Below, one piece after another: positions 1 to 12,634 of a stretch of DNA of 64,000 nt. Origin of the DNA: Rotaria macrura (lineage: Eukaryota > Rotifera > Eurotatoria > Philodinida > Philodinidae); contig OENT01000876.1 of NCBI GenBank assembly GCA_900239685.1, positions 1-64,000 of the forward strand, given 5' to 3'. Each line of letters starts with the position of its first letter. Positions within the stretch are counted from its first letter, which is position 1. Under the pieces are notes generated by a model. It did not search any database and was not told the origin of the DNA. It saw nothing but the letters and a program-made list of their open reading frames with translations. The position numbers and the translations under genes are program-made.

Positions 1-1857
1 TCACCTTGCTCTTTCATTTCCAATCATAAAATATAGGGGTCAGAATTTTCGAGAGTATGGCCATGTTCGATTTTCTCGTGGACCGTCTCTTAAGAAAAAG
101 TAAGAATCTTCGTCGCACAAGCAGTCCTCGATAAAACAAAGACACTCACTTTCAATCAATCGATTAAACTCTACATCAATACATTTATATGCAAAAATAC
201 GAAGATGAAAATTGATCGAGTTTTTTTAATTTTTCTCATAATGGTTCTTGTTTTGGTTTTCTTCAACTGAGACTGAGACTGAAATCTTGAAGACCTTTAA
301 AAAATCTGCGTTGTTTGTTAATACTTAGAATTTTTCGATGTTCGAGTATCTTGTTGTACAGAAACTTACTTGTTCAATTGAATGAAGTGGATCCGAAAAT
401 ATTTCAATTCAAAATTAAGCTGCTATGAAATATAAACTAGAAGTATTTGAATAAGACTTTTCCTTAAATATCCAGATTTTTGACAAAAATTCCGATAAGA
501 CCAGTCTATTAGGGTTTCGTGGAATATTTTTTCTTTACATAGAACAGAGAAGATACTTCGACCGATTTATTAACTTAATAGAAATGAATAACAATTCATT
601 TGTTTTCTCCTATATTCATAGTGTTTTATATTCAATCCTTCACCAGGACATCACAATCTTCATGTGTTGAGCAATACGGATGAGTCTGAAGTGCGAAACC
701 TTTTCGGCTAATATAACTTTTGCACTACATTCTGCCAGCAAACAATACAATACGATGCATGCAACGCCGATTGCTACACCAATCCAACACTTAACTGAAA
801 ATAACTCAGGATCTGATCGAAATAAAGCCAAGAAATTATGCAATGTGAACTGACAACTTTGAATGTTGATGTAGATGCGGTACATCACACGACGCGCCCA
901 AACTCTACCATTTTGGAATAACAGAAATTTCAAATTTCTTCGTTGTGTGTCAAGAACAATCGAGCACATGTGAAATCAATTTGAAAGTGCAATCTTCTTA
1001 GAATTTTTCCTCGCTTTTTAAGCTATGCTCCATAAAACTTGAGAGTTTATCGGAAAAGTAATTTTAAAACTGAATTTTTCTCCTTTTGTTATTGATATTG
1101 ATGAGTTCTTTTACTCTCACCTCTGCTTTTCATGCTGAAATTCATCTAGTTAAATATTCGATTGTGAAAATCAGTTTTTCGAGGTGTGTAACTTTCACAG
1201 TGGCAAAAGAAAAGGCTGTATTAAGACATCGCTAAAATTCACTGTCAGTCCTCAGGATAACCGGTCATATCGCTGTCAATAAATCTTGATTTTTTAAGAA
1301 TTGATCCCTATCAGCTGTCAATTAGCGTCGATGAGAATAAGACGAAGAAAACTTCATTGCTTTTAATCTTCTATTATTATGAACTTCAAGAGTTTTGGTC
1401 AATGTAATTCTTGTATTTCAATACTCATACGCCGTCTTTTTATACGATTTACTAGGAATTGAATTCGGATAGTTTTTCAAATTAGAGTCCAAGAATCCAC
1501 GAATGCAGTCACTTCACAACGATTTACAACTCTGAAAAAGAAAACTTCAGAATTTCTCGTTCACGAAATTAACAATAATTAGTAAATTTCTGTGGTAAAT
1601 CATATTTTAGATGAGATATGTTCGTTTTTTACGAAAAGTAAGGATGCGGATGTTTAATTATTGCAGAAGATTCAGTCCACTAGCCTATCGCTTTTTACAT
1701 TTGACATAAAATGAACTTATTTACTGCGATAGCAATTTGATTTCGATCATGAAGTTTTGCCCTATACTGAAGCCTCAAAAGTGAAACATTATATCAAGGT
1801 TTTCAAGAACGTAAATATTTGTCTAAGAATATTCAAAAAATATTTTTGAGTTAGAAT
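1..1857. other. AT-rich non-coding stretch with one doubtful small ORF
   Basis: I see no protein family and no exon set with consistent splice sites here. The only reading frame worth noting is the 109-codon minus-strand frame at 640-969, listed separately. No RNA gene was recognised. Confidence 0.5.
640..969 (-). CDS. Hypothetical small protein with one membrane segment
   Basis: A 109-codon ATG-to-stop frame. Residues about 59-79 form one hydrophobic stretch rich in Ile, Val, Ala and Cys, flanked by basic residues, so a single transmembrane helix is possible. I recognise no family. The frame could be an exon of a larger membrane protein or a chance frame in AT-rich DNA. No supporting promoter or splice sites were found. 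Confidence 0.18.
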   Translation of the reverse strand: MCSIVLDTQRRNLKFLLFQNGRVWARRVMYRIYINIQSCQFTLHNFLALFRSDPELFSVKCWIGVAIGVACIVLYCLLAECSAKVILAEKVSHFRLIRIAQHMKIVMSW

Positions 1858-2070
1858 TAGTGGCGGCACTTTATCTTTACTTTACCAAATAAAGTCAAGA
1901 AAGCTAACTTCACTTTATGAGTACAGTTGAGTAATTTAACTCTACTCTGTCCGATGAAGTACAGCTGAAACATATCATATTTTTTGTGTAAATAAGGAAA
2001 ATATTGTTTTTTAACTTAACTTTATTGAATAAAGTAAAGTGATTTACTTTACTTAAGTAATGCTACGATT
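1858..2070. mobile_element. Small inverted-repeat (MITE-like) element
   Basis: The word CTTTACTTTA followed a few bases later by AATAAAGT occurs at about 1879-1900. It recurs in inverted orientation at about 2017-2040, with further CTTTACTT words between. The outer edges read TAGTGGCGGCAC on the left and, reverse-complemented, TAGCATTACTTAAG on the right, which is loosely hAT-like. I found no clean target-site duplication, so the exact ends are uncertain. No coding capacity. Confidence 0.4.
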
Positions 2071-4279
2071 GTTACATCGATAGATTATTTTAAATTCAAA
2101 AGATTCAGTAACAATGAACTGATTTTTTCTGTCTTAACCTATTAATGAAATCCCACTGAATTCTATATGTCAGTTACGGTTTTAAGATTCTTACCTTTTT
2201 TGAAGTTTCTCTCTCTGCTAAATCTGCCTACTTGCTTCAATTAAAAAAACATAGATAACGTTTTTGGGTAAAATTCCGTTGTTATCGTTGAATTTCACTT
2301 TCTCATCGAGATGTAAAACTTTCATTAAATGTGTAATCAACGAATAAACATCACGAAAAGTTGATTAGGCATTAAGAAAACTGGCTGGCATCTGCAAATT
2401 CAGAATTTTTCGCCTCGGAATCCAACAGAAACTTTTCAAAACATTACTTTATCCATCGTTGATAAAATTGAAGAACTTGATGAATCTTTCAGATCATGGT
2501 TCCACGACACGACAGCAGTATATAAACAGTTGTTCATTTAAGGTTTTGCCCAGTTCTAGCATCCTATGGCTGTGACAATATTTAATTATCGAAGTACCTT
2601 ACGAACGAAATCTGATGACAAAAGATTTATATTTCTACTGATTTTTTGTTTTTGGCAGTGTTGTTATTCTGTTGCAGACTAATGTACTTTTTATGTTGGT
2701 CAGATATCAAACGCATTACGTATTTTGAATAAGAATAAATGTAAATAATGAATTTCCAACAAATCTTACGGTGGTTGCGATAAAAACGACTGGGGAATTA
2801 TATTCCCTATAAGCTCATAGTCGCAAACTTTTGCAAGACTCTTCAAATTTCTTAACCATGAAACATGAAATACGATAGACTAAAATCAGAAGCGTTTCTG
2901 TTAGAAACTGCAACAAGCAAATAATCTCAAATTTTGAAGTGTTCATTGAAGTGAAGTAATAGGCCATTTCCAAAAAAAGAACTAAGATATAGCTGATTTA
3001 TAATCAATTCAATGATCTGATGTACTAATGGACAGCTCAAAAATTCCAATCCACTCCAATAGTTCTATATAGTGTGAACTTTTAATACATCTCAATATCT
3101 CTGTTGGGAAATGTGTATTCAGTTTCAAAATTCTGAACTTGTGGTACTGCTCCATTAGACCAGTCCAATGGTTATTTATGAATCTTATTACTACTATAGG
3201 CATGATGTAAATATGGAAGTCAGTGAGAAATAAATCGAATAATTAGACTCTTGTACGACTTGTTGGTCTAAAATTAATCAAAGAAAACATCATGTGGCTG
3301 TCATGAGATGGATTGATAATGAAATCTAGTTTTTAGATAGTTTTAAACGCATCGGTAAGTTGTATTTATCTGACATCATTTTAACAATGCATTCTATTCG
3401 TAGTTGTTCTTCAATAGAGGAAATATTATTAGAATGTTTGATCACCGACACTATCTAGCTTATCGCAGCGTGTTCAGTATTCATAGTTTCATTGAACACT
3501 CGATAATTGTCTCATTATCTTATAACTCATAAAACAAGTAAAAACTTTCTCCACGATAATCATGAGTAAAATGAAACCAGCATCCGCATTCTGTCCGATA
3601 AAAATAATATGTTATCATAAACGTTTCTCGACGACTTTCTAAGGCAGTATCTATTGATGAAGGTCCTCACATTATTTCTGAGAATTCTCTACTTTTCTGT
3701 TTTTCGAAACATTATTTACGGTTATTGTTTTATCCTTTGAAATCGATTATCGGAAATAAACTGAATTTCAACGGTTTATTCTTATTACCAAGGATGAACG
3801 AACCATTTTTCAATAAGAACTCATTAAAAAAACAAGTCAACTATACGAAATGTATAGAGACTCATCGCACAAATGTCTCTGATCTATTTCACTAAAATCC
3901 ACGAAAGCTTTTTCAAAAGGGAAATATTTAATATCTTGATAGATCATATCATGATTTTTCTTATTTTCCTACCAGGAAGTACAAGAATATAGGTCTCTTA
4001 AGAAGACAAATCGTTGAAAACGCTCAAATTTACACGTTGAGCTCATTGATTTTGTATTCGTATGTAGTAATTTTAATGAATTCTATTCAGAATTATAGAA
4101 AAATGAATGTTCTAATTTATCAAAGAATGTTAATCTAATTTGTATGTTGCATCGCTAGATTCTCTGAATATGTTTCGAAGAAAATACTGTCGAATTCTGT
4201 AAATATGATCCTGTTGTGAAAATGAATTAGACAAAATCAGAGCATTGCATTGAATCGCATTTCGGAGACTTCCCATGTA

Positions 4280-5117
4280 GTGAAAACCGCGCAAAAACCG
4301 TCGGTTAACCGGCGGTATACCGATCGTATAACTGAGGAGTTTACCGGCGGATAACCGGCGGTTTTTTCATGAATTTATATGAAACTTTTATCGGTTGCCT
4401 TTTGTAGTTCTGATTTAATTTACAAGTTTGTGCATTATTTTATAAATTTATTTGTATTTTATATAAAAAAACATACAAAAAAATGACGAATGATGTCACA
4501 CGACTTGAAAAAAACCGAATTTCATACATGACACAGAAAAAAAGATAAAAAATAAAATTGGAGCCAACACAAACTAAAATAAATAAAAAGAATAAAAATA
4601 AAACAAGCTATTTTTTAGTTTTACTTAAATAATTCATTTTTTTCGCATGTGCATGAATCCATATATCTGAAAAGAAAAAACAAATAGAAAAACTGTCTCA
4701 TTATATTTAATCTATGAAAAATAATGAGCAAGTGCATTTATACCACACTACTCAGTTTTACTACTACATCGCAGTATTAGCACTTAAAATTAAAATAACT
4801 GAATGGAAATTTTCTAACCGTTAGATTTCTAACGGTTTAGACTATGAATCATCCCAGGATCAGCTAATAAAAAAATTTCACAGCGCCACCTATCAAAAAT
4901 GATGTATTAAGTGATTTTCAGTGCTACTGACACTCTCATGGCTTATTTTAACAATATAATTATGTGATAAACAATGACAACAATATTTTGAATTAATTAC
5001 TGCGTAAACCGCTAATTACCATTAGAACCGAACGGTTATATTGAAACCATCGAAATCCGTCGGTAAACCGCGGTTAACCGGCGGTATTATTGAAACCGCC
5101 GAAAACCGGCGGTATCT
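4280..5117. mobile_element. GC-rich-ended element with AACCGGCGGT repeats (non-autonomous transposon)
   Basis: Two GC-rich terminal blocks (about 4286-4365 and 5025-5117) flank an AT-rich interior of about 660 bp with no ORF. Each block is packed with ACCGGCGG/CCGCCGGT words. The 17-mer CGGTTAACCGGCGGTAT occurs exactly at 4302-4318 and again at 5071-5087. The block ACCGTCGGTTAACCGGCGGT at 4297-4316 is itself a near-perfect palindrome. The edges TAGTGAAAACCG and (reverse complement) TAGATACCG suggest a hAT-like terminus, but no 8-bp duplication was found. A related, shorter element may lie at 28252-28847. Confidence 0.55.
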
Positions 5118-8100
5118 ATATGAAAGTGAGGACATGGGTTCTTCTCACAACCCCTTCCCCGTATTGATCGTTTTGGTGATGGAAAAGAAGAACCAACGAT
5201 TACAGATTGTGTATCGATTGCAATCGCAATGAAGGTTAACTAATATTAGTGCAAAAGAAGATTTTGAGTATTCTATGATCTATTTACAACAATGTCGTGA
5301 TGACAATTGCTAACATATTTTCATGAAAATATTCGAACGTGACTGAAATTTTCAAGAACCTTTGAGAAGAACTCCTTGATTCCAATGTAAATCTCCTGGT
5401 TCATGCCGTCATTTTTCATATTGGAAATATTTTAATATGATTTTGAGAATTCTCGCAATATCTCCTTTTCCTAAATCAGTTATAACTCAAGTTTTCTTTA
5501 AATAGATTATTCGTTTATTAAAATTTTTCATACTTGCCTTTCGATAAAATCTGATAATTTCTGTTGTTTTCCTTGAATTAACATGGCTCATTTCGAGAAA
5601 GCCTGTTAATACTTATGTTTTGTCGAATAACTACTTTTAAAGAAGGTTTCATTCTTATTCAGGTTTAATTTTAGTAAGGAAATACATCGTTGCGATAGTC
5701 TCAAAGTTCAAGTGAAATAAAAAAACATAAAATGAATTTCAATTAATTCATCTCCACCGAAAACTTGAGAGGAGCAATATATTTTATGATATGCATAATG
5801 ATAAACAAAAAATCACTCGACTAAAATGAACTTCAGATATTTATTAGCCGAGAATTTAGCCAAACGGGAAACCAACTTTTGTGGATCGTTGACAGTGAAA
5901 TTCTCATTGGAAACAAAATGGTTCTTTATTTCATAAGCGTTGATAAACGAAGTCAGATCTCCGCAGTTTGTTTGACTGAAAATTAATTCAATAAATGGTC
6001 ATGTTGTCACATGTGCTTGGCCTTATCATGCTCTCAACGAATGAGTCAATATTGACAAAGTTGAATATTCACAAGATTAAAGAACTGGTTATTGACAATC
6101 TTTTTGTTTTGTCCCCATTTTTGTCCTTGACTGAATAAGCAAAAAAATACTTCAATGGGGAATGGCAATACGTTGAACAAATAACAAGAGTTATCTTCCA
6201 TTCTTCATTATCTTGACAAAAATTCACATCAGTTAGAAACAATCACGAGTTTATGTATGTAGCGTACTTTTTCACGAAATTTATTTTTCGTCATTATTTA
6301 ACGATTCTATTCTGTTTATTAATGTGTGCTGCTTGAATTGAAACTTTTATAAGACAAACTAAACAATTGAATTTCTTTATACCTAATTGGAAGATTTTGT
6401 TTTTCAATACTTTATGGTGCTATATACCGAGATTTAATTAGTCAAGGTTGTGTTTGCTCGTCTTGATTACAAAATACTAATGTTTTATTCTGATTTTTCT
6501 CGATAAATAATATCACGAGCAGAGAAAATATGCCATCTGGTTGAAAAACAATAGAAATTTTAAAAAAGGCTTGATTCCTTCAGCATTGTACCTATTACTT
6601 GGAAACCTGTTTTGATCGGTTTGACTTCATCGGAGTGCTTTAAAAGATCGTTCTTTTTCTCGTTTTCCCTTGGTACATAATATATCAACCGGTATTCGTT
6701 TTGTTGTAGGGGGAACAACAGAGTTACAAGGCAGCTTTTTTCGTCATTCTGCATGATTTGACGATAAAAGGTGAACTTCAGTATCAGTACGCTTGTTTTT
6801 GTTGTTGGTTGATAACAGTTAAGCACAAGTTGTTGAGAAATCATGATGAATGGATGTTTCAATAGAGTAAGTTTCTTCATACAAAGTCATATGGCAAGTT
6901 AGATTAGACCCACGTCGTGAAAACCAACGGGCATTTCAAAGAATTTCTTAACGACGGATTTACGTCAACAGAGAAGTATCTGTTTGTATAAATTTATGCG
7001 AAAAACTTTATTCGCATATAAAAATATTTCGTGCTAAAAGCGCGTGTCTGACGATACTCTAATATAGTGTTTCTTCCGACACTGTTTCTTCTGTCTACCA
7101 GTTATATATAATTGAGTATTTTTGAGAATTCTGTTAATACCTGTACTAGTTCTATATGTGATGATAGCAAATTTCTTGTCATCTTATTCTTTTCCCTTAT
7201 TCAGTTTCTATTGAATTTTCTTCAATATAACTCTCGGTTTCTTATCATATTTCTTCTTTCATTCAGTACCTTAAATTTTTGAATTTTTCATAATATATTT
7301 CGTTTAGCCTTTCAAATATCTTTTCCAATGGATGACGACGATTGAGAATGATAGTTTCTCCGATACTAACATCCCTAAGGAGTAATTAGCCAATAATTCA
7401 AGAAAAAAACTAAATTTATACCAAATCAAATGAAATGCTTCTAGTCAAAACATATTCAATCTCAAAGTAAAAAATTGATATTTTCGTCAACATTCTTCGC
7501 TAGACTAATAATCAACGTAAACGCACATAAACGAATGTGCCCGTTAGCATTTACACCAACGTAATCATAAATACGGAAAGTGACTAACGAATAGTTTCTG
7601 ATTGAATAATATTCGTCTATTTCAAAACTAGAGAAAATTCTATTCAAGAATAAAGCATCTAGAACATTCACTGAATATATGAAGGCTAATTTTGTTCATA
7701 AAAGTGATAAAAATTTGACTTAATTGCTGCAAACAAAAACGAAATTCTAAGGAAGTTTCTAAATATTAGAATGCAGAAATCTACGTTTCGTGTAGAATAG
7801 CTTTTTTAAAACTATATCGACTTACTAAGTAAATGCTCCACTTGCGTATGAGACAATCGATACTCTTTATCATTAATCTATATGATGTCATCTCTGTTTC
7901 GCATTACTTTGAAAACCGTTAAATCGGATAGAGCCTTTCACGCTAGAAGACTCATTGTACTGTTTAAATATCTAACGACACAAAGAACAAAGTTGCGGAA
8001 AACAACTTTTGTTTGCCATCGTTTTCTATTCAAATGGGAGTCGTATCTGTTGAAGTGAGCTCGATAAAATACACTTTGCAAGTCATATCAGTCTAATGCA

Positions 8101-8301
8101 CAGTAATTTTAGCATCGTAAAACCCTCACCAAGAGAAAACTATGTTGAAGCTATCGTTGAAAAGTAAATTGAAGAGAATTATTTACCCGATAGCTATTGC
8201 GATACAGAAATTCCTTCAAGTGGTATTCTATTTCAATATTCACAGAAAACCGCGTATTATTTACCACGTTCTGGTCAAAACACCATTTTCTATTATTTTA
8301 G
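5118..8301. other. Non-coding stretch upstream of the SLC6 gene
   Basis: No recognisable gene. A 106-codon minus-strand frame at 6560-6880 has no family resemblance and no membrane segment, and I do not call it. The missing first exon and promoter of the downstream transporter should lie in the last few hundred bases; no single candidate start met the required splice phase. Confidence 0.45.
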
Positions 8302-11300
8302 TTGCGATTCTGGAATAATACTGTCCATTCGAAAAAGGACAAAGTTCCTGTTGCACCAGACAACAACAGCGAGGTGAGGGATATTTTACGAAAAAACTCG
8401 ATCGGTACTTTCTTTTCTTACTAGGAAGAAAATAATCATCAATGGGATCGACCAATTGAATTTGTATTGTCCCTCATTTCGAACTCTGTTGGTCTTGGCA
8501 ACGTATGGCGTTTCCCCTATCTAGCAGCAAAAAATGGCGGTGGTCTGTTTTTGAACTGTTTGCTATCGTTTATTTAGTTTTCAAAAATTTCTAGGTGCTT
8601 TTCTTATTCCATACTTTATTCTTTACTTTCTTATCGGCGCTCCGCTCTACTATCTCGAACTGGCTCTCGGTCAATTTACAAGCCGAGGTCCAGCTTCAGG
8701 TTTTGTTCTCGCTAAGGGATGGCAAGGTGGGTATTTCGAATAATTACTCCTTTACGACTAACACTCTATCTTCAGGTGTTGGCTTTGCTATGATTATCAA
8801 TAGCATATTGGGCACTCTGTACTACAATGTCATCATCGCTTGGGCTCTCTTTTATTTTATTCTCTCGTTTCGTAAAAAACTTTTATGGGCTGATTGTGGT
8901 TATTGGTGGAATACAGAGCGATGCTTCGTTCCCGGTTCTCAAGTAACTACAGTAGCAAGTAATGCAACATTCAATTGCTCAGAATTGTATAGCAATTTAT
9001 CTCAAGTTGGATGCGAACAAACAAATTCAACAGGGAGAGTAACAGCAGCGGAAGAATTCTATTAGTAAGTTTCTAAAGTTAGAAGTCATACATGTAGAAT
9101 CTACCTCATATTCCCTGTGACAACCCCAAGTCCAATAGAATACTTTTCGACTATATTTTCAGTAACATAGAAATAAAATGCTTTTATTGTCATTTCTAGT
9201 CGCCTTCTTTTGAACAAAAGTTCAAGTTTTGACGATTTCGGCGTTCCAGGTACGTACATGTCTCTATTATTGCTTGGATCTTGGGTTATCATTGGTCTGT
9301 GTATATTTCGTGGTGTTCAATCATCGGGAAAAGTAAATCACGTTCTATTTTCATTACACTCTAATTAAGTACCCTTTTAGGTTGCATATTTCACAGCTAT
9401 CTTTCCGTATGTTGTTCTTCTTGTACTTATCATCTTTACTGCAACGCTCGATGGGGCTGGCGACGGTGTACGATTCTATATAGTACCTCGATGGCATCTT
9501 ATTGGTGATTTCAAGGTAAATGATATTGTTTGAAACTATACACATATTGCGATAAAACTTGTTAAGAAATGCAAACATTTGTTTTCAAAACATTATCTGT
9601 ATGGTTTGCTTAATTTTAGATATGGCAAGCAGCGGCTTCCCAAGTCTTTTTTTCTCTGAGTATTAGCTTTGGTTCGCTTATCGCCTATTCCGCGGCCAGT
9701 GACTTCCATAATAAATTTTTTCAGTAAGTGAAATTTCTCACTTTTTGTTTGCATAACAATTTATTCTGATCAAAATAATAGACAAATGTGTATTGTGGTT
9801 TGCTGTGATTGTTTCACTGGTGTCTTTGCCGGTTTTGCAGTTTTTGCTACTGTCGGATTTCTTGCTAAATCATTAGGTGCATCAGTAGAAACATTTGCTG
9901 AATCATCCGGTCCTGGTTTAGCATTTATCACGTATCCAGAAGCACTGTCGAAAATGCCAGCCAGTCCTTTTTTTTCTATCATCTTCTTTTTGATGCTTCT
10001 TGCTCTCGGGTTGGGCTCACAGGCAAGTTAATACGGCAATGTTTCTGATTAACCTGTTTCTGTCTCTTTAGTTTGCCTCTACCGATGTACCAATCACTGC
10101 TCTCATGGAATTTTTCCCCAAATATGCAAAACGGCGAAGTCTTCTCGTCGCAATAACTTGTACGATTTTCTTTCTCCTTAGTATACCCTTCGCTTGTCCC
10201 GTAAGTAGAATTCATGATCGATGATATCAAAAGAAGGACACGCTCATTCTTGTTTTTAGGGTGGAATCTATCTATTTGAACTCTTCCAAGAATATACTGC
10301 AAATATATCGCTGGTATTTATTGGATTTTTTGAAGTTGTTACTGTTGCCTATATTTATGGTTTGTTTTGCTCCAAGAGAAACGTTATCCTGTTCAGTAAA
10401 ATTAAATTCATTTTAGGGTTCAATCGATTCATGAACGACGTTAAAATGATGTTAGGCAAGCGAGCGGCCCAATACTATCTCTTCGCAACATGGTGTATTT
10501 CAGCACCGTTGCTCACACTTGTAAGTAGATATATACTATTGGTATCAACGAGCAACTTTTTCACAATATTCCTTGACATGGAACTGTACACATATCGAAC
10601 TTCTACGTAAAGCATAGTGAAAGTTGTAATTTTAAACAGGAATACAATACGAGTTTTGATCCTGAGGAAGATGAGTTTTTGTTCATTTAATCGAATTAAA
10701 TTAGTTATCCTACTCTATTGCTGAACACAAGTGATACTTTTCTCTACAGCGTTGGATATTTTTATTTTCAACTGAGCGTCTTTATTTTCAGTATTAGTAA
10801 TAGTGAGTGTCTGATTCATGAATCTTATTTAATGAATGGAGACGCTTTTTGTTACTGTAGTATGAAATGTCTAACCTATATTCGATGAGCTTGATGAGCA
10901 TTTTTCTCTAACGGAAATTTAATTTAATACATTTAGCTTTTTTTGTCGTCAGGATACATCAGTACAAATATTTTCCAGATTATTTATACAACTAAGTCCG
11001 AATCTTGAATATATGACGGCAAATATCAAACCTATTCAAGTTTTGTGGCACCTCTACAGGCTCATCATCTCATCTAGAAGCGTAAAAGACGACATGGTTC
11101 AGAAATAAAAATAATGATACAACAGCAAAAATAAAGAGGAAGAGACAATTTCACTATTGATCATTACAAATGCTAGATATCACAACTAGATAACGTGACA
11201 CATATGCAAACATCTGATTACTATAGAATGGGGAATTCATATCCGATGAGACGCCATCCGTTATGGTACATTTTAAGATTGATCATGCTTCTTTCATTCG

Positions 11301-12634
11301 TTTCACCTGTAAAATATTATCCAAGTTTTGGACTATGATGAAATCTGATGGAAAGTATCGAAACTACGGACGTTTTGGTAGGATGTGGAATATAACTGTG
11401 TCTCATAAGATATGAACACAAAAACATTATGAATTCGATGATTTCTCTATTGAAATAATCCTCAGACACATTTTAGAAAAGGTCTATACACTCTAAGACT
11501 TAGTAATGAGACCATGAGTTCAAATTTAATTTTGAACTAAACTTTTAATTTTTACGTCATTTTAGACTGATGCTAATCAATATCAACATAGTTTGATTTA
11601 TCTTTCACTATCATCTAATAAACTGTGAGCAGCTTCCACGAGATAAACGGAGACATCATTATTGCGATACCATATGTTTGTTTTCTCAAAAATCGAAAAT
11701 TTGATGCGAATATCTCAGAAAATACTCAAGCATCTTTATGAACTTTCATGAGAACTTTGTAAAAATTCTTACGATACTCGCTTCCGATCGTCGAATCCCA
11801 AATATCAGTTCCCATATATGAAAGAATATAGAACAACGCTTTTTCAGTTAGGATTTGTCAGCCGATTAAGGAGCTCGCAGTCAATTATCTTCTGAAAAAC
11901 GATGAACATATCGTTGATTAATGTGATTCAGGGAAATTTAAAACTGATGCTTGTGATTATCTATATATTTCAATCGAATTCATTCTAAAAGTTATTCTAA
12001 GAAACTGCATTTCATCGTCTTTGATTTAATTAGTGATGCCTGTCTGTTTTTTATTGAGATCCTCACAGTTTCGAACATTATCGGATCTGCACCATTGACA
12101 CTCGAGGCTGCCGGTGGATTCCCAGCATATGAATTTCCAAGATGGAGTATCATCTTGGGTTGGTTTATTTTTGTTACCTGTATTATTCCAGTTCCACTCG
12201 TCTTTGGGATAAGCTATGTTCGAGAATATCGAAGGATTGCTGGTGAACGATTAGTAAGTAAAATTCTTCCTTTCAACATGTGTATTATTCGAAATTGATT
12301 GAAGGCGAACAAGAGCCGTGGTGACGGCGACGGCCATCACAATCAGCCTTCGGGTGATGCCTTGGAAGAGCCTCTTTATTTGGCAGCTCTCAGAGCAAAC
12401 AATTCACCTGCAGACACGTGGGGACCTAGAAAAAGGGTTAATCAGTACGGTTTATACGCGCATCTAGCTGTAAAATCAAAACAAGTCGAAGCCCCTTCGA
12501 ATCCACAGACTTCTAAACGATCATCAAAAGTGAAGGAGAAAAAAAATCATGATAATGGTACTCAAAATCCATCTTTCGATCCAAATGAAATAATAGATAA
12601 TGGTGACGAAGACACTTCGTACTCAAAGTTTTAA
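8302..12634 (+). CDS. SLC6-family sodium-dependent neurotransmitter/amino-acid symporter (first exon unresolved)
   Basis: Predicted plasma-membrane Na+/Cl- symporter. Exons: 8302-8373, 8425-8542, 8595-8726, 8776-9064, 9200-9332, 9381-9515, 9620-9723, 9782-10022, 10072-10200, 10260-10359, 10417-10520, 12059-12253, 12305-12634. All phases agree and give 693 codons plus stop. Family hallmarks are [11 protein letters not shown] with KNGGG in TM1, GTLYYN in TM3, paired Cys ([10 protein letters not shown]) and four N-glycosylation sequons in the extracellular loop 2 region, [22 protein letters not shown] in TM6, SGPGLAF, and LGLGSQFAS in TM8. TM1 carries Gly where monoamine transporters carry the amine-binding Asp, so an amino-acid, glycine or GABA-type substrate is inferred. 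The intron after 10022 uses a GC donor. The TM11 intron (10521-12058) is about 1.5 kb against 49-135 nt for the others; its acceptor at 12058 was chosen on phase and on TM11 length. The C-terminal tail (about 110 aa) is hydrophilic. The ATG exon lies upstream and was not found. Confidence 0.93.

Noticed and set aside
6560..6880. 106-codon minus-strand frame
   Set aside because: No domain, membrane segment, splice or promoter support; typical of chance frames in this composition.
9770..10302. Minus-strand frames of 70 and 107 codons over the SLC6 exons
   Set aside because: Antisense shadows of conserved transporter exons; the plus strand carries the family motifs.
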